Source: a virus
Reading direction: 5' to 3' (one strand)
Virus record (IMG/VR): IMGVR_UViG_3300020478_000075
Location: 1-22,574 of that record
DNA: 22,574 nt
Of the stretch, positions 1-6,247 are shown piece by piece. Below the pieces are notes generated by a model. It worked only from the letters and a program-made list of their open reading frames with translations. It searched no databases and was not told the DNA's origin. A program made the position numbers and the translations under genes. How positions within the stretch are numbered: position 1 is the stretch's first letter; each line of letters starts with the position of its first letter.

Positions 1-566
1 TTAAGCAAGTCTGCTTTTTGAGATAATAATGTTATACCAAGCAACTGCTCAATAATTTCTCTTTGTTCTGCTTGTTTAGTTGCTAAAAATGGTTGTGTGT
101 ATGTATTCAGTGCAATTATGTTTTTAAACATAGCAAGAGTCATACCAACTAGTTTATTAATTTCTTGTTGTGTTTCTTTGTTTTCGCCTTGTGCTTCGTT
201 GCTGTCTGTATTTTGTTCAATGTTGTTTGCATAGAATTTAAAAATGCCAGGTTTTCTACCTCTTTCAATAGTGTAATCAACATTATTTTTTGTAAACTTA
301 ACACCCACTAACATTCCTTTTTCATTTGTTTTGTTTACTAGATTGTCTCTTCTAATATTTGTTAATGCTTCACCAAAAAATACATAAGATAATGCATTAA
401 TAATAGTTGTCTTACCAGTACCATTTCTAGCACCAGCGTCATCTCCACCTAGATCTAAATTTTCTCCAATAACCAATACTAAATTTTTATTAGCAAAGTT
501 TATACTTTGTGTAGCATTACCTACACTCATAAAGTTTTTAACTGAAAGTTCTTTAATTGTTAACAT
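1..566 (-). CDS. 46: Recombination endonuclease subunit gp46 (Rad50/SbcC-like ATPase), C-terminal part outside window
   Basis: ATPase subunit of the gp46/gp47 complex, the phage counterpart of Rad50-Mre11 and SbcCD, which resects DNA ends for recombination-dependent replication. I read 188 codons from ATG at 566-564 to the window edge; the T4 protein is about 560 residues, so the coiled coil and C-terminal ATPase half are missing because of the window, not a mutation. Residues 45-54 (GARNGTGKTT) form the Walker A loop. The T4-like start NFMSVGN (11-17) and the Q-loop region (about 139-160, LVGMTLAMFKNII) match gp46. The start is supported because the beta-strand before MSVG is needed and T4 gp46 has a similar N-terminal stretch. 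The start codon lies inside the end of gp47 (14-base overlap), which suggests translational coupling. A Gly/Asp-rich insertion (NLDLGGDDAGA, about 36-46) precedes the P-loop. Identification is very secure. Confidence 0.96.
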   Translation of the reverse strand, partial: MLTIKELSVKNFMSVGNATQSINFANKNLVLVIGENLDLGGDDAGARNGTGKTTIINALSYVFFGEALTNIRRDNLVNKTNEKGMLVGVKFTKNNVDYTIERGRKPGIFKFYANNIEQNTDSNEAQGENKETQQEINKLVGMTLAMFKNIIALNTYTQPFLATKQAEQREIIEQLLGITLLSQKADLL

Positions 567-1572
567 CTAAATCGTTGTAAATTGCTGTTAATATGTTTTT
601 GTCATATGTTTCAGAATCTACACCTTGTAATTGTTTAATAACAATTTGATCAACACTATCAAATTTTTGCACTTCAATTGTAGGCTGTTGTGCTTGGTCA
701 AGTTGTTCTGGTATTAGTTGTAATTCTCTTAATTGATATTTGTCAATAAATGTTTCTCTTATAAAGTTTGCTTCTTCATAAGATATTTTAATATCTAAAG
801 TAACTCTAGTATACATTTTTGGTTTTAAAAACTTTTCCGGATCTTCTAACAGTTCACTTATTTTAATAGTTCTATATCTTGGCATATCTGGCCAATTAAT
901 ATATTTTGGTTGTCCACCATATTCTAATATCATCATACCACGTTCGTCATCCCAAGCGTCTGCGTAGTTGTGTGGAAATGCATTACCCATATAAGTTACA
1001 TTTGCGTTTTGTTGTCTTTTATGGAAGTGTCCTGAGAAAACTTCTCCACAATTTGCAAAGTGTTCTGTTTTAATAGTTCCAACATCTGGCATATCTACCA
1101 TTGCGTTCATTTTAAAATATGGAAGTTCAAAATGTCCAAACACATATTTTTGTGTCATTTTTTCAATAACTTTCCATTCATCTCCAACTACCCATGGAAT
1201 AATTGCAACGTCATCTTCAACAATCCATTCATTAACAAGATGTATGTTTGGAATATTTCTAATATATTCCATTGAATTAATTTCTCTTTTTTCTCTGTAA
1301 AATAAATCGTGATTACCCATTATTACATAAACTTTTTCAAATGCCGCACCTAATCTTTCCATATTAGAAACTGTGTAGTTCATTGTGGAAACGTTAGTTG
1401 CAGATCTTTGGTGGTGCCAATCGCCTAAGAATATACAAGTTTCACAACCGTGTGCTTTGGCTTGTTCAATAAACCAATATATAAATGATTCGCAATCATC
1501 GTTGTGTATTCTAGAATTACCTTTTAGTCCAAAGTGTATATCTGTAAAACAAGCAACTTTTTTAAAAAACAT
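553..1572 (-). CDS. 47: Recombination endonuclease subunit gp47 (Mre11/SbcD-like nuclease)
   Basis: Nuclease subunit that works with gp46 in DNA end processing. It has 339 residues, the same length as T4 gp47. The metallophosphoesterase motifs are all present in order: DIH (11-13), GDWHH (50-54), GNHD (86-89), GHFE (146-149) and GHFH (181-184), giving the metal-binding Asp, His and Asn residues expected of an active two-metal nuclease. The C-terminal part (about 230-339) is the less conserved capping and partner-binding region. It lies three bases downstream of gp55 and overlaps the start of gp46 by 14 bases, so the three minus-strand genes are probably one transcript. No truncation or missing catalytic residue was seen. 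The N-terminus MFFKKVACFTDIH starts directly with the first strand of the fold, which supports this ATG. Confidence 0.97.
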   Translation of the reverse strand: MFFKKVACFTDIHFGLKGNSRIHNDDCESFIYWFIEQAKAHGCETCIFLGDWHHQRSATNVSTMNYTVSNMERLGAAFEKVYVIMGNHDLFYREKREINSMEYIRNIPNIHLVNEWIVEDDVAIIPWVVGDEWKVIEKMTQKYVFGHFELPYFKMNAMVDMPDVGTIKTEHFANCGEVFSGHFHKRQQNANVTYMGNAFPHNYADAWDDERGMMILEYGGQPKYINWPDMPRYRTIKISELLEDPEKFLKPKMYTRVTLDIKISYEEANFIRETFIDKYQLRELQLIPEQLDQAQQPTIEVQKFDSVDQIVIKQLQGVDSETYDKNILTAIYNDLDVNN

Positions 1573-1575
1573 ATT

Positions 1576-2556
1576 CTACCATTTCTTTTTAACAGGCGGT
1601 TTATGGCCAGTCATATCTAATTTTTTATAATTTACTTCTTCAAAATCCTCTGCATTTAGTTGACCAGTTTTTTTAAATTTTTTGTTTAATTTTGCAATAC
1701 CGGTTTTATTAACATATGTTACTTCACCATGTGCAGTTTCCATTCTCTTTTTATAAGCAACAGTGTTTCTATCATTTTCACCTTGTCTAGTAAAAGAAGG
1801 ATTCATATGATTCATTTCTAATAAATCATCTCTAATAGATTGATTTTTCTTTTCAATGTTTAAAATTCTTGTGAAACTATTAGTAATTGCCGCAGTATAA
1901 TATGCAAAAGGATTTTCAGATTTACTTTCATCAAACTGCAAACCAATTTGTGATAGTTGCATTAATGCTTGTGACTGCATTTCATCATTGTAAGTATAAC
2001 CTCTCCAGTTTGATCTTGTTCCGTATCTTTCACAAAGTTTCATAAACATCATTGCTAAACTATTTGTAATTTTTCCATGAGTACAAGAGAAATAGCCATT
2101 GCCCATTCCACCAATCCAATGTGATTTTCCCACAACCTTTGCTTTACCTTTTTTGTCCAACCTATAATGTTGGAAAGGCGGAAAGTTTACTTTGCTGTGA
2201 TGATCCGCTACACTTTTTGGATTTTTCTTTCTTTCAGAATCTTCAGGAATATGTTCAAATGTCATTACTCTAAATACCAAATCTGTTTTTTCAATTTTTC
2301 TAGTGCTAACTGTATAGTCTGATAATTTAATTTTTTTTAATCCAGATTCTTTTGCTGTTTCCCATGCTTCTTGTGTTAATCTTTTTGCTTTTGCTTTTCT
2401 GGCTTTTGCTATTGCTGAAGGATTAATTTTTTTAAGACTAGGTACTATAATATCATATTGTGAATCTTCTGTACTAACATACGAACAATATGTGTTTTTG
2501 CTGGCGTGTATTTGAGCCAATAGATCCCGATTGTTTAAGTATTTCACTCTCTTCAT
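1576..2556 (-). CDS. 55: Late-transcription sigma factor gp55, long form
   Basis: Phage sigma factor that redirects host RNA polymerase to late promoters. The family signature is in residues about 165-245: an RSNWRGYTYNDEMQSQ stretch, then LQFDESKSENPFAYYTAAI and SFTRILNIEKK, which correspond to sigma region 2 and match T4 gp55 (SGYT, NFDETKYKNPHAYIT). The N-terminus (VKYLNNRDLLAQI, 4-16) also matches the T4 start. At 326 residues it is much longer than T4 gp55 (185). The extra material is mainly residues about 20-160, a basic, Ala/Lys-rich segment followed by a conserved-looking stretch (FRVMTFEHIP, 95-104; KVNFPPFQHYRL, 122-133) of unknown role. The C-terminus is Lys-rich (ends KKKW), and I do not see the sliding-clamp-binding motif SLDFLYE of T4 gp55. 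The start has only a weak AGAG-type ribosome site (2566-2569 region, minus strand). Confidence 0.9.
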   Translation of the reverse strand: MKRVKYLNNRDLLAQIHASKNTYCSYVSTEDSQYDIIVPSLKKINPSAIAKARKAKAKRLTQEAWETAKESGLKKIKLSDYTVSTRKIEKTDLVFRVMTFEHIPEDSERKKNPKSVADHHSKVNFPPFQHYRLDKKGKAKVVGKSHWIGGMGNGYFSCTHGKITNSLAMMFMKLCERYGTRSNWRGYTYNDEMQSQALMQLSQIGLQFDESKSENPFAYYTAAITNSFTRILNIEKKNQSIRDDLLEMNHMNPSFTRQGENDRNTVAYKKRMETAHGEVTYVNKTGIAKLNKKFKKTGQLNAEDFEEVNYKKLDMTGHKPPVKKKW

Positions 2557-2693
2557 AATTATCTCTATTTTTTAGTAAATGACCACAAACAGGTCTGTTG
2601 AAATGTGCCGTACGGTTAATTAAATACGCCTATTATCTTGCCTATAAATATGTTTAAAGTATACAAAATTTAACAAAGGAAATCAACCAAATT
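2557..2693. promoter_or_regulatory. Divergent control region between gp55 and the baseplate operon
   Basis: This 137-base gap is the only sizeable non-coding stretch in the window and separates head-to-head transcription units. It holds three short perfect or near-perfect palindromes close together: AACAG-GT-CTGTT (2588-2599), CCGTACGG (2608-2615) and TTAATTAA (2616-2623). On the minus strand a GATAAT box (2637-2632, five of six bases of the sigma70 -10 consensus) could serve gp55, but I see no convincing -35 element. On the plus strand a late promoter lies at 2643-2650, only five bases from that box. A regulator binding the palindromes is possible but not shown. Confidence 0.45.
2643..2650 (+). 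promoter_or_regulatory. T4-type late promoter before the baseplate operon
   Basis: An exact TATAAATA late-promoter box, with no -35 element needed in the T4 system. Start of transcription is expected about six bases after the box (near 2656), giving a leader of about 38 bases that contains the AAGGA ribosome site (2676-2680) for the gene at 2694. The same box with the same preceding C occurs at 9114-9121, and both lie in intergenic space in the right orientation. Confidence 0.85.
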
Positions 2694-3551
2694 ATGGTTT
2701 GGAAAACGATAAAAAACACAGCTGGAAAGATTGCTAAAAGCACAGTAGGTGAAGGCATATTTAATAGAACAGCGGAAAGGCTTTTTGGCGCAAACATAAA
2801 GTCAAAGTATCTATTAAGAGGCCAAGCAAAATGGGTTAATAGAAAAGATGATGTTGATTGGCGTGTAAGATTGGCAGTCCCTCAGCAAGGTCCGTTGTTT
2901 GAAGAATTATTTCCAACAACTGGGCAAACTAGCCATCAACTATATCCATTAAGATCTGAAGCAGGATTCCATTGGCCAGTAACACCGTCAATGGTTGTGC
3001 AACATTCGGCTAATTATAATGCTTTATCACAAACACATAGCAATTATCCATTTCAAGCATATCAAAATTCACAAGTTGATCAAATGAATATTGTTGGAGA
3101 ATTTCCTGTGCAAAATCAAGATGATGCCGCATATTGGGTTGCAACTGTAAATTTTTTACGTACAGTTTCAAAAATGTTTTTTGGCAACGACAAATCAAAA
3201 TTAAAAGGTAATCCACCTCCTATATTACATTTAACAGGATATGGTGATCATATGTTTAAAAATGTTCCAGTTGTTTTAAACACGTTTAACGTTGAGTTAA
3301 GATCTGGAATTGATTATATTTCAACAACTCAAAGATCTCCATATCGTGAAATGGCTAATGACAATTATGACACAGTTGAATTTAATCCAGATTCTTTTGA
3401 TCAAACATGGGCACCAACATTATCGCTTATATCAGTATTAGTAACACCAGTTTACTCTAGACAAAGTTTGAAAAACTTTAGTCTTAAACAATTTGCCGCA
3501 GGCGATATGGTGATTGGTGGTGAAAATGATACTAAGATAGGATTTATTTAA
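2694..3551 (+). CDS. 48: Baseplate tail-tube cap/junction protein, gp48-like
   Basis: Likely caps the baseplate hub and starts tail-tube assembly. It is 285 residues, shorter than T4 gp48 (364). I recognise it from its position at the head of the baseplate genes before gp53 in marine T4-like phages and from the tube-protein-like core: VGEFPVQNQDDAAYW (134-148), a helix (FLRTVSKMFFG, 154-164), then PPILHLTGYGDHMF (175-188) and a strand-rich stretch VPVVLNTFNVEL (191-202). This helix flanked by beta-hairpins is the pattern of the tail-tube fold shared by gp19, gp48, gp54 and gp27. The start is supported by AAGGA at 2676-2680, although the 13-base spacing is long. Its stop overlaps the next ATG (TAATG). 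It could instead be the gp54 equivalent; the fold class is more certain than the number. Confidence 0.65.
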   Translation: MVWKTIKNTAGKIAKSTVGEGIFNRTAERLFGANIKSKYLLRGQAKWVNRKDDVDWRVRLAVPQQGPLFEELFPTTGQTSHQLYPLRSEAGFHWPVTPSMVVQHSANYNALSQTHSNYPFQAYQNSQVDQMNIVGEFPVQNQDDAAYWVATVNFLRTVSKMFFGNDKSKLKGNPPPILHLTGYGDHMFKNVPVVLNTFNVELRSGIDYISTTQRSPYREMANDNYDTVEFNPDSFDQTWAPTLSLISVLVTPVYSRQSLKNFSLKQFAAGDMVIGGENDTKIGFI

Positions 3552-3850
3552 TGTCAGAATATTCAAGCACATCACCGTATTATTCAACAGGTCAAAACGC
3601 AATTAATTTGGATGTATTAGTTCCAAGAACAATAACAGCAGAGGCCGATGACCAGTCTTATACAATTGAAAGAACTTATGCATATAGACCAGACCTATTA
3701 GCATTTGATTTATACGGAACTCCAAGGTTATGGTGGGTCTTTGCACAAAGAAATCCAAACGAGATAGAAGATCCAATTTATGATTTCAAACCGGGAGTTA
3801 CGATACAGTTGCCTAAACCTGCAAACATATCTAAAGATTTAGGAGTATAA
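3551..3850 (+). CDS. 53: Baseplate wedge protein gp53 (LysM-like)
   Basis: Small wedge protein that in T4 joins neighbouring wedges around the hub. The central part, residues 43-70 (TYAYRPDLLAFDLYGTPRLW followed by WVFAQRNPN), then IEDPIYDFKPG (72-82) and IQLPKP (85-90), is the LysM-like core typical of gp53 in T4-like phages. At 99 residues it is about half the T4 length (196) and consists of little more than this domain. TAGGA (3538-3542) is a good ribosome site and the ATG overlaps the stop of the preceding gene (TAATG), so translation is probably coupled. No N-terminal extension is possible in this frame without entering the upstream gene. The identification rests on the LysM-like core plus position. 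Confidence 0.85.
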   Translation: MSEYSSTSPYYSTGQNAINLDVLVPRTITAEADDQSYTIERTYAYRPDLLAFDLYGTPRLWWVFAQRNPNEIEDPIYDFKPGVTIQLPKPANISKDLGV

Positions 3851-3851
3851 A

Positions 3852-6245
3852 ATGCCATCGTTAGGTAAATCAGACCAACTCAGAAAAAGAGGAACAAAAA
3901 CTGAAACTGTTTACAAGAAGGACGCAAATGATCCGATTTTTAAAACAAGGTTTAGTGGCGATAAAAACATCCAACGTTTCCGAAACCTAGAGGAAACTAG
4001 AGTAATAACAACAACAAGGTCTGATGAAACAAGAGCAGACACTCAATCATTAAAAGGTTCTAATGTAGAAAATCCTTTACACCAATTTACTACATATAAC
4101 TCTCTTTTTACACTATCAGGAGTATCAGAAAAAGAATTATTTGATCATTCTTTTATGAAGAATCCTGTACATGATATTATTGCACGTAGTGGCGGTATAG
4201 GTAATCCAACAGTTTCTGGATATAGAGGAGAAGACGAAGATGCTGGCGAGAATAATCCTATATTTCAAGACAAAATAAAACCTTTCCTAAAAGAAAAATG
4301 GCAAAAAGATCATGCAGAGAGTATTAGAATATTAGAACAAGGCAAGGATATATTTTTTGAAAATGTAAATATTCTTTCAACAGCATCTCCTAATCCTGAA
4401 AGAGGAATGGGTAGTTTTACTAGAATGGAGTTTGAATTGCATGAACCATTTGGAGTGTCTTTTGTTGAAAAGGTTAGAGCGGCCACGGCTATTAATAGAT
4501 TTCAAGATTATCAAGATGCACCATTATTGTTAACAATTGAATGGAAAGGGTTTGATGAACATGGAAGAGATATTACGCCAAAATTTAAAAGAGAAACCTT
4601 AGTTAGAAAAATTCCAATAATAATTTCAAGAGTAGAGTTTAATGTAAATGCTGGAGGAGCCACATACAGGATAATAGCAGTACCATATACGGATTTAGCA
4701 TACGATGACAGATATAAATTTCCAAGAAGTGCTATGCCAATTGAATCCGATGATGCATTTACATGGTGCAAATCAGCTATAAGAATTTTAAACAATCAAA
4801 TGTTACAAGAAATTAAAGAGAAAAAAAGAGAATTAAAAGATGTTTATGAATTTATCATTAGTTCAGAAGTTGAGCATGGTGCAATAAAATATAAAAAAGA
4901 TGTTGACGGAAAAGCAAGTACTGTTTTGTCAGCAGGAGAAGTTAAAATTTATACATACGACGAAACATCTGATGCTAAAATGTCAGTAAAAATAAGTGGC
5001 CAAAAAACAACCGGAACAGACGGAACGTCACTGCCAAAATTATTTGAAGATATAATTAGGAATAGTTTTGGCTATCAAAATCTTATTGAAGACTTTTGGG
5101 CCACATATGTTTCTTCTGGAGGTGGAGGCGATATAGAAACATTAACAAAAAACGACAACGAAGAATTAAAGAAAAAAATGCAAAATGAAGCATATATGAC
5201 TGCTTTGTTTTCAAATAATCAATATGTTAATTGGTTTAAAATTAAAACGTCAGTACAAACGTATACAAACGAAAATCCTGACAAATATACTAAAATGCAC
5301 CGGAAAAAAATAACTTTTTATGCACAACCGTATAAAATTCATATAGGAAAATTAGTTACAGCCGGATTAAGCCTACCTGGAGATTTTACAGATAACGTAG
5401 TAAAACATTACAATTATATCTATACAGGAGAAAATATAGATATACAAAATTTAAATATCTTTTATAAAAGTGCATACTATATGCGTAGTCTAAGAGGAGA
5501 TACAGAGACAGTAGGTGCTATAGAAAAAGCCTGGAATTGGATAACAAATACACCTACAAAAGTATTTGGGCAAGACCCAGCCGGAGCACTTCTAGGAACT
5601 AGATCTTATCCGTCAATAATAAAGTCTAGAAGTTCAGTTAGTTCAACTGAGAAAGGTAATACTAGAGCACAAGAATTTTATGATTATCTAACAAACCCTG
5701 AAGCAGATATGATGAAAATTGAATTAGAAATATTAGGTGATCCAACATATGTAGCACAAGATTTATATACACCGATTCATGCACAAAATATAGTAAATGG
5801 TGGTTCTGGCTTTAATGGTAATTTTAATTACATATGGCATTGTTTTAATGTTGATAACAACACACCAGCCATAAATTTAATATACTGGCTACCAGAAGAC
5901 ATAAATGAAAGTACAGGAGTTTTATCAGGAGTTGGTGATAAAGTAAAAAGAAATATGAAAAATTTATTTTTTAGTGGTGTTTATGAAGTTGTAAGAATCG
6001 ATTCAAGTTTTAATCAAGGAGAATTTAAACAAACATTAACTTGCGTAAGATTACAAGGACAAAATGGAGAAGGGTTACCGGCGGTATTGACGGAGGGAGT
6101 TACAAAAAGTTCTAAAAAAATCGATAGTAACAAAGAGAAAGATAAAGATAATGTAAACAAGAAACATAAGTTAGATATTGATTGGACCAACCCATCTGAA
6201 ATTAACCAATTTGATACAACAATTAGCAACAAGAGGTTCCCTTAA
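3852..6245 (+). CDS. Large structural protein, probable baseplate hub (gp27-like)
   Basis: A 797-residue protein without a family I can name for certain. Two stretches suggest a hub protein of the gp27 type: residues about 173-217 (GSFTRMEFELHEPFGVSFVE, a typical hub strand pair, followed by KVRAATAINRF), and residues about 706-738 (FFSGVYEVVRIDSSFNQGEF followed by KQTLTCVRLQG), the pattern with which many phage hub proteins end their core. The context agrees: it lies directly before the gp5-like spike, which sits on gp27 in T4, and no other gp27 candidate is in the window. It is twice the length of T4 gp27 (382). Residues about 320-345 are strongly charged and helical, and the C-terminus (about 750-785) is a Lys/Asp-rich flexible tail. 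The ribosome site AGGAG (3841-3845) is well spaced. Marine phage annotations usually call such genes virion structural protein. Confidence 0.55.
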   Translation: MPSLGKSDQLRKRGTKTETVYKKDANDPIFKTRFSGDKNIQRFRNLEETRVITTTRSDETRADTQSLKGSNVENPLHQFTTYNSLFTLSGVSEKELFDHSFMKNPVHDIIARSGGIGNPTVSGYRGEDEDAGENNPIFQDKIKPFLKEKWQKDHAESIRILEQGKDIFFENVNILSTASPNPERGMGSFTRMEFELHEPFGVSFVEKVRAATAINRFQDYQDAPLLLTIEWKGFDEHGRDITPKFKRETLVRKIPIIISRVEFNVNAGGATYRIIAVPYTDLAYDDRYKFPRSAMPIESDDAFTWCKSAIRILNNQMLQEIKEKKRELKDVYEFIISSEVEHGAIKYKKDVDGKASTVLSAGEVKIYTYDETSDAKMSVKISGQKTTGTDGTSLPKLFEDIIRNSFGYQNLIEDFWATYVSSGGGGDIETLTKNDNEELKKKMQNEAYMTALFSNNQYVNWFKIKTSVQTYTNENPDKYTKMHRKKITFYAQPYKIHIGKLVTAGLSLPGDFTDNVVKHYNYIYTGENIDIQNLNIFYKSAYYMRSLRGDTETVGAIEKAWNWITNTPTKVFGQDPAGALLGTRSYPSIIKSRSSVSSTEKGNTRAQEFYDYLTNPEADMMKIELEILGDPTYVAQDLYTPIHAQNIVNGGSGFNGNFNYIWHCFNVDNNTPAINLIYWLPEDINESTGVLSGVGDKVKRNMKNLFFSGVYEVVRIDSSFNQGEFKQTLTCVRLQGQNGEGLPAVLTEGVTKSSKKIDSNKEKDKDNVNKKHKLDIDWTNPSEINQFDTTISNKRFP

Positions 6246-6247
6246 AG

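Noticed and set aside
1060-1275. Plus-strand frames opposite gp47 (also 1385-1630)
   Set aside because: They are antisense to a fully conserved nuclease gene and have Phe/Asn/His-rich translations with no family resemblance.
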